Source of the DNA: Polychytrium aggregatum
Taxonomy: Eukaryota; Chytridiomycota; Chytridiomycetes; Polychytriales
Assembly: GCF_025602895.1 (NCBI RefSeq)
Contig: NW_026516236.1
Location: 62,001-126,000 of the forward strand
Direction: 5' to 3'
Length of the DNA stretch: 64,000 nt
The translations under genes were made by a program, and so were the position numbers. This document shows, one piece after another, positions 21,701 to 33,272 of this stretch. Under the pieces are notes generated by a model. It saw only the letters and a list, made by a program, of their open reading frames with translations, was not told the DNA's origin and did not search any database. Position 1 is the first letter of the stretch; every line of letters starts with the position of its first letter.

Positions 21701-22425
21701 AGGACAACTGGATTGACCTGCTCCCATTGGCGGAGTTTTCGTACAATAATGCGACTCACGAGTCAATCGGAATGTCCCCCTTCTACGCGAATTACGGGTA
21801 CCATCCGCAATTTACGGTGCTACAGCCCCACACGGCTGTCAATCCCGTTGCCGAGGAACACGCCAAATTGCTCGAAGAAGTTCGATCGCACCTCGCCACT
21901 AACCTTCAGAACGCTCAGGACAGGTACAAACGATTTGCCGACAAACACCGCGAGGAACAACCGGAGTACTCTCCCGGGGACGAGGTGTGGCTCCGGCGAG
22001 CGAATATAAGAACAACCCGTCCTTGTGAGAAGCTGGATTACAAAAGAATTGGGCCTTACAAGTTGAAGCGCAAGATCAATGAGGTGGCATACGAACTCGA
22101 CCTGCCGCCTCATTACAAGATCCACCCCGTATTTCACACATCACTATTGGAACCGTATCACAGATCTCAGATCCCAAACAGAAGCATCGAGCCACCACCA
22201 CCAATCGAAATCGAAAATGAGCTCGAATGGGAAGTGGAAGAAATTCTGGACTCCCAGCGTCAAGGGAGGGGCATCAAGTACTTAGTGGCATGGAAAGGGT
22301 ACCACGTCTCGGATGCAACATGGGAGCCCGCATCCTTTTTGACACACTCACGCGAGGCCGTAAAAGACTTCCACAGGCTTCATCCAACCAAGCCAGCACC
22401 GCGATCTACAAGGCTATCGAGATGA
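18674..22425 (+). CDS. pol: Element B pol: linker in one frame, protease to chromodomain in another
   Basis: After the slip site the linker is open in the -1 frame up to 19291. The protease (LDSGCTTCFIDPTF near 19197) and everything downstream are in the next frame, open from 18895 to 22425. A further -1 or equivalent shift between 18895 and about 19140 is therefore needed; a one-base indel in this C-rich stretch is the simplest reading. Downstream domains are intact: RT with [19 protein letters not shown] and [12 protein letters not shown], RNase H with VETDASDFAIGAVL, integrase HHCC (HFGIAKTYKLL, SCDTCARAK) and DDE core (SVDFVTDLP, VVSDRGPQF, HPQTNGQTER). The chromodomain shows EWEVEEILDS, YLVAWKGY and ATWEPASF. 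Confidence 0.85.
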
Positions 22426-22436
22426 GGAGGGAGTGA

Positions 22437-22702
22437 TGTGACGACCCGGCGTGGTCGCCACATCGGGCGTGCGTTGGCTGGTTCCAAGCCACGCGCGATC
22501 GTCTCTTGCTGGGCCTCAGTATATAAGGGCTGCCTCTCCGGCCCCACGAGAGCCCAGCAAGAGAAGTCATCTGTACTCTCCCGTCCTGCAATATATTCCT
22601 GTCCAGCTCCCAGTTTCGCCTTTCGGCCCCGTCCCCGTTTGCCCTGCCTGTTCGCCCTGCCTGCTTGCCCTCGCCTCGGTCCACCCTCGCCCGTCCGTTA
22701 CA
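22437..22702 (+). repeat. 3' LTR of element B (266 bp)
   Basis: Same sequence as 17628-17893 on reading; followed by the duplication ctagt. Confidence 0.93.
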
Positions 22703-22707
22703 CTAGT

Positions 22708-24166
22708 TCTCCAAGGACAAGGTCTCGTTCCTCGGCTACGTCATCTCGCACAAGGGTATCGAGATGGAACGAGCAAAGCTGTCCGCCATTGTCGACTGGC
22801 CCGTCCCCCGCAATGTCTCCGACCTCCGTTCCTTCATTGGGTTCTCGAACTTTTACCGTCGCTTCATCGACGGATATGCCAAGATCGCCGGTCCCCTCAC
22901 GCTCCTGTTCAAGAAGTCCCAGGTCTTCCGCTGGTCCCCCGACGCCCACAAGGCCTTCCAGTCCCTCAAGGAAGCCTTCGTCTCTGAGCCCACACTTGCG
23001 CACCCCGACCCATCCAAGCCCTTCGTCGTGGAGTCTGATGCCTCAGACTTTGCGATCGGATGCGTCCTGTCCCAGCGAGGCTCCGATGGCCACCTGCACC
23101 CGTGCTCCTTCCACTCCCGCACGCTCATGGATGCTGAACGCAACTACAGCATCTATGAGAAGGAGCTCTTGGCCATCAAGGAGGCATTCGAGGTCTGGCG
23201 ACACTACCTCGAAGGCGCCCAACACCCAGTCCAAGTCCTTACCGACCACAAGAATTTGGAATACCTGGCGTCGGCCCGCATCCTCAACCAGCGACACGCC
23301 CGGTGGTCGCAGTTCCTGTCTCGGTTCGACCTCCGGATTCAATACCTCCCAGGTCCAAAGAACGGCAAGGCCGACGCTCTCTCCCGCCGCCCGGACTACG
23401 TCCCTCCGTCCGCACCTGTGTCCAAGGAGCCTCCCCCGTTGCTGCCACCTTCGTCGTTCGCCTGTGCCGTCCGTCGCTCCTCGGATGCAAGTTCCACTCG
23501 CCCTGTGGACTTGCTCAAGCTCATTGCCGAGGAGCAACCAAAGGACCCGTCCCTGGACCAGCTCCGCAACGATCCCAAGTATGTCCTGAAGGATGGTCTC
23601 CTCACCTTCATGGACAAGATCGTTGTTCCCGAGTCGTGTCGAGTCCCCGTCCTCAAGTCATGCCACGATCCTGTCGCTGTTGGACATCCTGGCATTCGGC
23701 GGACTCGAGCACTGATCTCGAGGCAGTTCTGGTGGCCATCAATCCGCAAGGATGTCCAGGCTTATGTCTCGACGTGCGACACTTGTGCACGCTCGAAAGT
23801 CCCTCGACATGAGCCGTTCGGATACTTGCAGCCCCTCCCGACGGCATCGCGACCCTGGTCTCTGGTGACGATGGACTTTATCACCGACCTCCCCGAGTCC
23901 AACGGCAAGACTTGCATCTTCGTTGTCGTCGACAGCCTGACCAAGATGGCCCACTTCCTTCCCTGTCGGTCCCTCCCAAGTGCCGAGGAAACAGCGTCGC
24001 TGTTCCTCGACAACATCTTCCGCCTCCACGGTCTCCCGGACAACATCGTCTCGGACCGAGGAAGCCAGTTCACCTCGCGGTTCTGGCAGGCCCTGTGCTC
24101 GGAACTCGGCATCAAGACCAGTCTGTCCACAGCGTTCCATCCCCAAACCGATGGACAGACTGAGCG
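22708..24166 (+). pseudogene. pol: Element E pol piece 4: RT thumb, RNase H, integrase
   Basis: Resumes with TTCTCC (FSKDKVSFLGYVIS) and runs through the RT connection, RNase H ([38 protein letters not shown]), the HHCC domain (HPGIRRTRAL, STCDTCARSK) and most of the DDE core (TMDFITDLP, IVSDRGSQF, TAFHPQTDGQTER). There G1 interrupts at gagcg. Apart from the TAG at the start, no other damage was seen. Confidence 0.88.
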
Positions 24167-24475
24167 TGTAGGAGATGGTATCTCCGACGCTGTGCTGCGC
24201 GTACTGCGCGTACTGCGCGGCGCAGTGGGTCGTGACCTGTGCTGCGCTTTGCGTTTTCACGCACCGCAGGCAGGCCACCGCAGGGTATACCTGCGGGTTG
24301 CCCCCGTTCCCCCCGTTTGTCTGGAGTTCGGTTTTATCGTGAATAAACGTAAGTGCTCCCCGAGCTCACCCGTCCGCTAGAGTAGCCTAGCACCGCCCTG
24401 TTCTGCCCCGTCCTGTCTTGTCTTGTACCCCCTCCCTCCCCGTCTTGCCCCAACGTCCCAGTAGTGGACGTTACA
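24167..24475 (+). repeat. 5' LTR of G1 (309 bp)
   Basis: Starts TGTAGGAGATGG, ends GGACGTTACA; AATAAA within GTGAATAAACG. Confidence 0.94.
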
Positions 24476-24487
24476 TGGTAGCATCGG
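24476..24487 (+). promoter_or_regulatory. tRNA primer-binding site of G1
   Basis: TGGTAGCATCGG abuts the LTR; fits initiator Met tRNA (3' end GCTACCA). Confidence 0.8.
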
Positions 24488-24597
24488 AAATCCTCGTCTT
24501 GTTTTCGTCCTGTTTGTCCTCTTTCTAGATCCTCAAGCTGGATCCCGCCTCTCTTGCCGACCGACTCTCCTCTCTGTCCCTGGAGCCTGCCCCTGCC

Positions 24598-25419
24598 ATG
24601 AGCAACCCCCGCCCACTTCCGGAAGCCTTCCTCAAGACCTTCCGTGCCCCAGTGTTTACTGGGAAGAGCCGCTCCTCCTCGGTGGAGGACTGGCTGCAGC
24701 AACTCGAGGACTACCTCGATGCTGCCCAAGTCGCCCCCACCCACCACATCGTCGCCGCCAAGCTCTGCTTAAAGGACCAGGCGTACCGTTGGTACCGCCG
24801 CCAAGGGTTCGACGAGCAGAGCGAAGGTGTGTTTGACGACTTCAAGGACCGCCTCCGTCGCCGCTTCGGCAGCCCCAATGCTGAACTCATTGCCCGTGAC
24901 AAGCTATACTCTCTCGTGCAGCGTGGTTCTGTGACCCGCTACATCGAGGAGTTTGAAGACCTCTCCTCCCAGATTGAGGAGCTGGGCTCTGCTGATGCGA
25001 TGTACCTCTTCCAGAAGGGCCTCAAGCCCAAGATCAGAGAGTACATCGCCAGCAACCCTGATGCCCGCAAGTCCCTGGACGTGATGATGGACGTTGCCGA
25101 GAACCTCGACAACGTCCAGTACCATGGCCGCCAGTTCTACCCGCAGCTGGCAGGCGGCCATCGGTCTCATCACGTCCCAGCCCGTCCGCCTCGCCCGGCC
25201 CCGCCCGCAAGACCCATGCCTGAGCCCATGGACGTTGACGTCAACGCCATGGAGGCTCGTGGCCCTCCCCGCTCCCGGTTCCAGCAAGCTGCCACTGTCT
25301 CCCCCAAGGACAGACAGAAGCAGGAGGACCTCCGCCATGGTTCCTGCTTCTTCTGTCACCGACCGGGACACCAGGCCAAGGAGTGCCCCATGAAGTCGGG
25401 AAACGGCCGACCCTACTAG
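24598..25419 (+). CDS. gag: G1 gag
   Basis: 273 residues with the same protein sequence as G2 gag where compared. Capsid, EPMDVD segment, CCHC knuckle [15 protein letters not shown], and the slip site near the end. Intact. Confidence 0.92.
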   Translation: MSNPRPLPEAFLKTFRAPVFTGKSRSSSVEDWLQQLEDYLDAAQVAPTHHIVAAKLCLKDQAYRWYRRQGFDEQSEGVFDDFKDRLRRRFGSPNAELIARDKLYSLVQRGSVTRYIEEFEDLSSQIEELGSADAMYLFQKGLKPKIREYIASNPDARKSLDVMMDVAENLDNVQYHGRQFYPQLAGGHRSHHVPARPPRPAPPARPMPEPMDVDVNAMEARGPPRSRFQQAATVSPKDRQKQEDLRHGSCFFCHRPGHQAKECPMKSGNGRPY

Positions 25420-28400
25420 GTGGCTCTGGAGCCCTAGTAGGAGACCAACGCCGTGGATTGCTCAATGCAGTCCACGCGTCTCCAGAGGAAGTTCACCTCG
25501 CCCCCTCCCCCGAAGGAGAAACAAACCAAGTGTTGTGCGTCGTGCGAGAGGTGCATGGTGGCGCAAGCCGCCTGCCTCTCCACGAACGTGAAGAGAAAAC
25601 CAAAATTGAAAACCAAAACAAAAAAGAAAATCAAGAACCCTTGAGGGACAGGACCGCCTGTGCCCTCACCCCTGTCAAGTCGTGTGTGTCGGATGCTTCC
25701 GACATGTGTCCGCAAGCCGTGGACGTCGTGTGCAATGGCGTGCTGACGCCGCAGGCCCCCGCAATGGCCGAACCCTATCCAAAATGTCCGAGTGGCCGTG
25801 ATGAAGCCAACCAAGACCAAGTGTCGCCCGTTCCCCCAAGTCAAGTCATGGTGCAGGAGGCTGTGCAGGAGGACCATGAAGAGTCCCTGCTGTACCTCCC
25901 TGCCACCGTCCAAGGTCACACCGTCCGAATGATGGTGGACTCTGGAGCAAGCTGCAACTTTGTCAGCAGACGCTTGCTCCAGGAGCTCAACATACATGCA
26001 ACCAAGAAGAAGTCGCCGATGAGTGTGGCGCTTGCAGACGATCGTGTGCAGCAGTGCACACACCAAGTGGTCCTGCGAGTGGCCCTCCATCCCAAGTACC
26101 ATCCTGTCCTGTTGTTCCAAGTGATCGACACCAAGTTCGATGCCATCCTCGGCATGAGCTGGCTTGCTCGTGCCGAGCCGACTCCAGTCGTCGACTGGAA
26201 AGGCCGCACTGTCCGTGTTGGCCCTGACATTGTCCTGCAGGGCATGGCCTCACCCAACATGCCACCTCTCCTCTCAGCCATGCAATTCAAGAGGCTGATC
26301 AAGAAGGACACGTCGTTCCTCTGTGTCGTGCGTGAGGTCGACGACACCGACCAAGCCGGTCCCGGTCCCCCGCCTGTGGTGACCAAGCTGCTCGACGAGT
26401 ACAAGGACGTATTCCCCGACCAGTTGCCACAATGCCTGCCACCCCAACGCACCGTCGATCATCGCATCGACATCGAACCAGGCTCGTCGCCTCCGTCAAG
26501 ACCGACGTACCAACTGTCGCTGACGGAGATGGACGAACTCAAGCGCCAGTTGGATGACCTCCTCGCCCATGGGTTCATCCGCCCGAGCCAGTCACCGTAT
26601 GGTGCACCAGTGCTCTTTGTCAAGAAGAAAGAAGGTGATCTCAGGATGTGCGTCGACTATCGCGCACTAAACAAACAGACCATCAAGAACACCTACCCGT
26701 TGCCCAGGATCGACGAGTTGATGGATCGTCTGAGTGGAGCAAAGGTCTTTAGCAAGATAGACCTCCGCTCAGGCTACCATCAGATCCGCATCCACGAGGA
26801 TGATGTCCACAAGACCGCCTTCAGGACTCGCTACGGACTGTACGAGTTCCTAGTGCTGCCGTTCGGATTGACGAACGCACCTGCCACGTTCATGCAGCTG
26901 ATGAACGATGTGTTCCGCCAAGAGCTCGACAACTCTGTCATCGTGTACCTGGATGATATCCTTGTGTACAGCAAGGATGAAGCGACCCATGAAGGTCATG
27001 TCGCCCGCGTGCTGGCCAAGCTACGCGAGCACAAGTTGTATGCCAAACTGTCCAAGTGTGAGTTCTTCAAGAATCAAGTCCCGTTCCTGGGACACGTTGT
27101 CTCAGGAAGAGGAATCGAAGTCGACCCCGCCAAGGTCAAGTCTGTGGTCGAGTGGCCGCCGCTCGCATGCGTCTCTGACGTGCAGTCGTTTCTCGGTCTC
27201 GTCAACTACTACCGCCGATTCATCCCCGATCTGGCGCGCACTGCCGGTCCACTCACAGACCTACTCCGCAAAGAGTGCCCCTTCGTGTGGGACCACCCAC
27301 AACGCCAAGCGTTCGAGACCCTCAAGCACGCCTTGACGAACGCTCCTGTCCTCGCTGTGTTCGACCCGAACACGGATGTCTCCGTGCACACCGACGCCTC
27401 CGACCTTGCGGTGGGAGCTGTTTTGATGCAGGAGGGAAGGCCCGTTGCCTTCGAGTCGCGCAAACTGTCCCAACACGAGATCAACTATCCCGTGCACGAG
27501 AAGGAGCAGCTTGCGATCATCTACGCGCTGCAGAAGTTCCGAGTGTACCTCCACGGTACCGCCAAGCCCTTCAAGATTGTGACGGACCACCAGTCACTGC
27601 GTTACCTCGACACCAAGAAGAACCTGAGCCGACGCCAAGCGCGATGGATGGAGTTCCTCGCCGAGTACAACTACGAGGTTGTATACCAGAAAGGCAAACT
27701 CAATGTGGTGCCTGACGCACTGTCCCGACGCCCCGACTACCAATTGGCGTCACTGTACGAGTCGACTGTCAGTGTCGACAACACGATGCTGGATGTTGTC
27801 CGAGACAACATCGCCAACGACAAACAGTTCGGAGAACTGTTCCGAAAGGTGTCTAAGCTCCCCAAGGACGACGAATCATCCGAGTACACAGTGCGTGATG
27901 GCCTGCTCCTCCTGAAGAAGGACAGCCGTGTCTGTGTGCCGGACATTCCGTCGTTGAAGACCAAGTTGCTCCAAGAGGTCCACGACTCGCCCCTCGCTGG
28001 ACACTTTGGAGTCGAGAAGACATACGACCGACTGGCCAAAGTCGCATACTGGCCTGGAATGAAGCGCACCGTCGAGAAGTACATCGAGTCCTGCCATACC
28101 TGCAAGATGGTCAAGTCACGCACGACCCGAGAGCAAGGATTGCTGCAACCCCTGCCTGTTCCCGACCGCCCCTGGACCAGCATGTCCATGGATCTCATCA
28201 CGCATCTACCGACGACCAAGTTGGACCACGATGCAATCGCTGTCTTTGTCGACAGGTTCAGCAAGATGGCACACTTTGTGCCGTGCCAGACGACATGCTC
28301 CGCGCCTGACCTTGCACTGCTGTTCTTCAAGCATGTGTTCAAGCACCACGGCCTCCCAAAGTCCATCGTCAGTGATCGAGACCCCCGATTCACCTCCTTG

Positions 28401-28962
28401 TTTTGGACAAGTCTGTTCGACCATCTCGGCACCAAGCTGAACATGTCAACCTCGCACCACCAACAAACGGATGGACAGTCCGAGCGGACGATCCGCACCC
28501 TCGAGCAATACCTGAGGACATACGCCTCGACCAGCCAAGACGACTGGGACATACAGCTGAGTCATGCAGAGTTTGCATACAACACCGCCAAGTCGAGCAC
28601 AACTGGCTTGAGCCCCTTTGAGGCGCTCTACGGATTCCAGCCTGATGTTCCCACCTCCTTGACACTGACCGAGTCCACGGCTGGATTGCCTCCCAAACCA
28701 AGTGCCTTTGTCAAAGATCATCAAGTCCGACACAAGATGATCGCCGACGCGCTCACGGATGCGCAACAAGTGATGGCGAAGTACTACGACCGCCGACACC
28801 AGGATGTCTCCTTTGAAGTTGGAGACCTTGTCTACCTGGACGCCGACAACATCAAGGTCCCCGAAGCCCAGTCAAAGAAGTTGTTGCCCAAGTACCGAGG
28901 ACCGTTCAAGATAGCGGCCCGACCCAGTCCCCTCAACTACCTGTTGGACTTGCCACCTGGAA
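25383..28962 (+). pseudogene. pol: G1 pol, main part, interrupted by H1
   Basis: Protease [22 protein letters not shown], RNase H, integrase HHCC and DDE and the start of the C-terminal region (LLDLPPG), then H1 interrupts at the target tggaa. Against G2 the RNase H motif reads [12 protein letters not shown] instead of [12 protein letters not shown]. The chromodomain is on the far side of H1 (34687-35039). Confidence 0.9.
25398..25404 (+). promoter_or_regulatory. -1 frameshift site GGGAAAC, G1
   Basis: Gag codons TCG GGA AAC; the pol frame reads GTC GGG AAA CGG and is open. Confidence 0.75.
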
Positions 28963-29428
28963 TGTCAGATCACGGGATCAAGAGGAGATCAAAAGAAAAA
29001 GATAGAGAAGGGTTTTATTGATCTTAGCGAGGCTAGGATCTAGAGTCAAGTGTGTCTGGGGTCGAAGGTGATGACCAGAAACATGAGCGGGTGAAGGCGG
29101 GCTATTTATCTGTCTGGCGGTCCCGGAGGCGAAGCCTGCCGCAGCGGGGGCGAAGCAGCGGAGGCGGCGGGACAGCAGCCAGGCAGCAACGGCTAACCGG
29201 AGAAACATGTGAAAGTCTGACAAATGCTCGGTGGCTGACAAATGCGGGTGACACAGCGTCTGACTAATGCATGGTCGATGACAAATGCAGGGAAAACAGA
29301 GCGGCGTGTGCAACATGAGAGCAAGGAAAAAGGAAAGGCGTCACAGGACAAAGGAAAAGGAAAGTGTGCGACGCAAACAGTGACACAAGTGCGACGGTGC
29401 AGCTAGGCGGGCAGAGCGATCTGTGACA
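28963..29428 (-). repeat. 3' LTR of H1 (466 bp)
   Basis: Minus-strand start TGTCACAGATCG, end GTGATCTGACA; AATAAA in GATCAATAAAACCC on the minus strand. Confidence 0.94.
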
Positions 29429-29462
29429 TCCCCCCCAGAAAAATTGTGCTCAAGTCAAACCA

Positions 29463-32400
29463 TCAATTTTTCGATCCCGAGTTGCGTTGCACTTGTGCTT
29501 GGCAAAGGTCGATCAGTGTGTCCATTTCCGGAAGGTTGCGGTTGCGGCTGAGGAAGTCGTGGATATCTGCGAGTCCTCCATCCAAGAGTTCGGCCAGTGG
29601 TGCCCACGAGTCGTAAGATGGGTCGTATCCCTGCCAGCGGAGCAAGAACTCGTGTCGATATCCAGGAAGTCGACGTCGTCGGTTGATCCTGTGTCCAATG
29701 ATCGCTTCGAACACTGATTCGTCGTTGTGGTTGGGTCCGGGTTCATCAAACACAAGTTGGTCGGTCGATGGTGTGTTGTAGGGGACGAGGGCGGAAGCGG
29801 GGAGTTCGGTTGTAAATCGGAGGGTCCTCGGGAGTCGAAGTCGATATCCAGTCGTTCCGATCTTCTCGATGATCTTGAAGGGTCCCAAGTACGGCATCCG
29901 CATCTTGGAGGGTGTGACGTCGTCCGTGCTGAAGTGATACGCGGTCGTGTCGATCAGGACTTGGTCGCCAATGTCGTAGCTGATATCGCGTCGATGTCGG
30001 TTGGCGTAGTACAGGGCCCGGTCCTGGGCCTTGCCGATGTTGTCCGAGACCAAGTCCAGAGTCGCTTGCATCTCCTCGATCGACTGTGCTGCAGGGTTGG
30101 ACTCGGCGATGATGTCGGTGTTGGCAGGAGTGCGAGGATGCTGACCGTGCATCAGGAAGAAGGGCGAATGTCCAGTCGAAGCTGAGCTGTGTGAGTTGAG
30201 CGCGAACTGGATGTATGGCACTTGATCGATCCAGCGGGAGCCGAGGGCCAGAGTCGAACAGCGGATGGCCTCGGCGACGGTTGCCACAAAGCGTTCGACT
30301 TGTCCGGCGGCCTCGTGGTGGTGGGCAAAGGCGATCCGGAGTTCGGTCTTGAGCAGAGTGTTAAGTCCTGTCCAGAAGGCCGACCGGAAGCGTGTGTCGT
30401 GATCCGAGATGAAAGTGCCGGCGAGTCCAAAGTGCACAAAGACATCGCGGAAGTACTGGCGGGCGACGTCTTCGGCCGAGTCGGTCTTGTTGCCAGGAAC
30501 CAGGACGACGTACTTGGTGAGGGAGTCGACAAAGATCGTGATCGAGTTGAAGGTGCGTCCCGAGAGTGAGTCCGTGACAGGCGGGAGTCCGAGGATGAAG
30601 TCGAGGGCGACAGTGTCCATCTTGCGGGTGGCCACAGGGATCCGGGAGAAGTGACCGTATGCTTGTTGTCGTCGGATCTTGGCTCGCTGGCAGATGTCGC
30701 AGTGCGAGACCCACTCGGCAATGTCCTTGGACATGGCGGGCCAGTAGTAGTGTGTCGAGATGGCCTTGTAGAGCGTGTTGGTGCCGGGGTGAGCTGCACA
30801 GACAGAGTCGTGGTGGTCCTTGATGATCGAGATGCGGAGGTCCTTGCCGGGGATGCAGATGCGGGTCGAGTCGAAGTAGAGAATCCCGTGTCGAAGTGAG
30901 AAGCGGTGCAGCTGTGCCTTCATCCACGGCTTGAGTCCGTCGGTCGAGTTGTCGCGGAGGACCGAGATCAGTGCTGACAGGATCGGGTCGGAGCTGTACT
31001 GAGTGCGGATGGTGTCCAAGAGATCGTCGGGCGAGGGTCCGAGGTTGACAATCGCGTTGATGATCGAGACTTGGACGGCCTTGGAGATGGCTGTCGGTGT
31101 GCGCGAGAGCACGTCGGCGACCTTGTTCCACGAGCCGGGGATCCACTGGATCTCGAGGTCAAAGTCCAGCATCGTGTCGATGGCTCGCTGTTGGCGCTTG
31201 TTGAGGGTCTTGGAGTCGAGGATGTGCTTGAGCGCCTTCTGGTCGGTGTGGAGGAAGACTTTGCGGCCGACGAGGTAGTTCTTGAACTTGTCGAGGTGGC
31301 GGGTGATCGACAGCAGCTCGCCGTTGTAGGGCGAGTAGTTGAGTTCGGATCCGTGCAGTTTCTGCGAGTTGAAAGCGATGGGGCGCACCGTGCCGGATCC
31401 GTCCATGTCCTGCCCGATCCATCCACCAATCGATGCGCTTGACTCGGACCAGTCGGTGAAGAGGTGAATGTCCTTGTCCGGGTTGACCATGTGCAGCGAC
31501 TGAGGCGAGAGCAACTTGAGCTGCTCGAAGGCGGCGATGGCGTTGTCGTCCCAGACGACGGACTTGGTCGAGTTGGCGGAGCGGGTGGTGATCAGAGTCG
31601 AGAGTGGACCGGCGAGGGCAGCGTAGCCAGGGACAAAGCTCATGATGGTGTTGGTCAAGCCGAGGAAGCTGCGGAGTTCGTGTTCGGTCGTTGGTCGCGG
31701 GTAGTTCTTGATGGCGTCGATGCGCGAGGGATGCACTTGGATGCGTCCTTCGCCGATGATGAAGCCGAGATAGGTGACGGTCGAGTTGAAGAACGAACAC
31801 TTCTCGGGTCGGATCTTGAAGCCGTGTCGGTGGATCTTGTCGAGGACCAGTTCGATGTGGCGGATGTGCTGGTCCTCGTCCTCGGATGCGATCAGGATGT
31901 CGTCGATGTAGACGAACACAAAGTCGTCGATGAACTCGCGGAAGATGTCGTTCATCGCGGCTTGGAACACGGAGGGACTGTTGGCGAGGCCGAAGGGCAT
32001 CACAAGCCACTCAAAGTGGCCGTACTTGGTCCTGAAGGCCGTCTTGGGGGTGTCGGCGTCGGCAATGCGGATCTGGTGGAATCCGCGTTGCAAGTCGAGC
32101 TTGGAGAAGACACGGCACTTGGACAGGCGGTCGATGATCTCGCGCATGTTGGGCAGCGCGGTGCGGTCCTTGACGGTGATCTTGTTGAGGGCGCGGAAGT
32201 CAAAGACGAGTCGGAACTTGTCGCCCTGCTTGACCCAGAAGATCGGTGCGCCGAAGGGCGAGACGGACTTGCGGATGTGGCCGATCCGGAGCAATCGGTC
32301 GAGTTCGTCTTTGAGACGAGCGAGTTCTTCGGCCGACATTTGGTAGAGCGACGACCAGGTTGGCTTGGCAGAGTCGTCGAGTCGGATGTTCATGTCGATG

Positions 32401-33272
32401 CCGGGTCGGTGAGGCGGGAGTTCCTTGAGTTCGTTGAAGGCATCGCGGTACTTTGCGATGATGGATCGGTGTTCGGGGGTCAGTGGTTCGAGGACACGGG
32501 CAAGTTGGGCAACGGGGTCGTAGGGTTCAACAGCAACTGTATTCAAGTCACTGCTCAGAGTACAAACATACACGGCGCCGGGAGTCGAAGCCAGTGCGTT
32601 GATCTGCTGGGTCGACATGTGGTACTGGGATCGGAGTTCGAGGGTCGTGAGTGGCATTCCGGTGTCGGGTCGCGATGCCGTCCAAGTGTGGTGCTTCCCG
32701 TCGATCGAGAACTTGATTCGGTTGGAGGGCCAGTCGATCTCGGGGTTGGTCTGGTCGAGCCAGTTCTTGCCGAGGATAACGTCCCAGGTGAGTGGCGCGG
32801 TGAAGAGGTTGATGCGGGCGTGGTAGTCGTGGATGGTGAGGTCGACGGGATCGGTGACGGAGGACGGGAAGGACTTGCCGTTGGGCATCGTGACGGCGTT
32901 GGCGGTGGTCTTGGTTCGAAGGTCGAGGGTCGAGGCGAGGGTCTCGGAGATGTGCGAGTTGGTCGCACCAGGGTCGATGAGGACGGTGATCGGGGAGCCG
33001 TTGAGGGTGGCGTCGATCACAAGCAGTCCCTTGCCGTGGTTGGCGGCAATGCGGTGGGGTTCGTCGATGAGAGAGTTGATCAGGTGAGGTCCGGTGGCGA
33101 GAGTCAATAGTTCAGCGTCGGGGGTCGGAGTCGGATGGCGGCAACTCGCCGGGTCCTTCAGAGGTCGTAGTATCCAGGGGTTGCCGCCTCGTCGTTTCCC
33201 TGATCTTCGTAGAAGGTGGCCTGGTCGGCGGTCTCGACGATGGCGTTGATGCGGGGCTGGTTCAAGGGACAC
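29463..33272 (-). CDS. pol: H1 pol polyprotein
   Basis: About 1269 codons, overlapping gag by 115 nt in the -1 frame, so made as a fusion. Protease VLIDPGATNSHIS near residue 100. RT with PIFWVKQGDKFRLVFDFRALN, KLDLQRGFHQIRI and VFVYIDDILIAS. RNase H with TDWSESSASIGGWIGQ, where the usual TDAS is TDWS. Integrase with HPGTNTLYKA, SHCDICQRAK, ALDFILGLP, FISDHDTRF and HHHEAAGQVERF. The C-terminus is a chromo-like module (HEFLLRWQGYDPSYDSWAP). Intact. Compared with A, B, F and G the integrase core carries HEAAGQVER in place of HPQTDGQTER, marking a distinct clade shared with element I. Confidence 0.94.
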   Translation of the reverse strand: MSLEPAPHQRHRRDRRPGHLLRRSGKRRGGNPWILRPLKDPASCRHPTPTPDAELLTLATGPHLINSLIDEPHRIAANHGKGLLVIDATLNGSPITVLIDPGATNSHISETLASTLDLRTKTTANAVTMPNGKSFPSSVTDPVDLTIHDYHARINLFTAPLTWDVILGKNWLDQTNPEIDWPSNRIKFSIDGKHHTWTASRPDTGMPLTTLELRSQYHMSTQQINALASTPGAVYVCTLSSDLNTVAVEPYDPVAQLARVLEPLTPEHRSIIAKYRDAFNELKELPPHRPGIDMNIRLDDSAKPTWSSLYQMSAEELARLKDELDRLLRIGHIRKSVSPFGAPIFWVKQGDKFRLVFDFRALNKITVKDRTALPNMREIIDRLSKCRVFSKLDLQRGFHQIRIADADTPKTAFRTKYGHFEWLVMPFGLANSPSVFQAAMNDIFREFIDDFVFVYIDDILIASEDEDQHIRHIELVLDKIHRHGFKIRPEKCSFFNSTVTYLGFIIGEGRIQVHPSRIDAIKNYPRPTTEHELRSFLGLTNTIMSFVPGYAALAGPLSTLITTRSANSTKSVVWDDNAIAAFEQLKLLSPQSLHMVNPDKDIHLFTDWSESSASIGGWIGQDMDGSGTVRPIAFNSQKLHGSELNYSPYNGELLSITRHLDKFKNYLVGRKVFLHTDQKALKHILDSKTLNKRQQRAIDTMLDFDLEIQWIPGSWNKVADVLSRTPTAISKAVQVSIINAIVNLGPSPDDLLDTIRTQYSSDPILSALISVLRDNSTDGLKPWMKAQLHRFSLRHGILYFDSTRICIPGKDLRISIIKDHHDSVCAAHPGTNTLYKAISTHYYWPAMSKDIAEWVSHCDICQRAKIRRQQAYGHFSRIPVATRKMDTVALDFILGLPPVTDSLSGRTFNSITIFVDSLTKYVVLVPGNKTDSAEDVARQYFRDVFVHFGLAGTFISDHDTRFRSAFWTGLNTLLKTELRIAFAHHHEAAGQVERFVATVAEAIRCSTLALGSRWIDQVPYIQFALNSHSSASTGHSPFFLMHGQHPRTPANTDIIAESNPAAQSIEEMQATLDLVSDNIGKAQDRALYYANRHRRDISYDIGDQVLIDTTAYHFSTDDVTPSKMRMPYLGPFKIIEKIGTTGYRLRLPRTLRFTTELPASALVPYNTPSTDQLVFDEPGPNHNDESVFEAIIGHRINRRRRLPGYRHEFLLRWQGYDPSYDSWAPLAELLDGGLADIHDFLSRNRNLPEMDTLIDLCQAQVQRNSGSKN

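Larger units (their letters stand above)
17628..22702 (+). mobile_element. Element B: complete chromovirus inserted in E
   Basis: Bounded by 266-bp LTRs (17628-17893 and 22437-22702), which look identical, and duplications ctagt (17623-17627 and 22703-22707). Order: LTR, self-priming site, gag, frameshift site, linker, pol, purine-rich tract GAGGAGGGAG, LTR. Identical LTRs imply a very recent insertion, although pol shows an unexplained frame change in the linker. Confidence 0.94.

Noticed and set aside
31464-33110. Long open frame (548 codons) on the plus strand opposite H1 pol, repeated in H3 and H4
   Set aside because: Antisense shadow of a GC-rich pol gene; composition is Val/Gly/Asp-rich with no domains, and it tracks the pol codon pattern.
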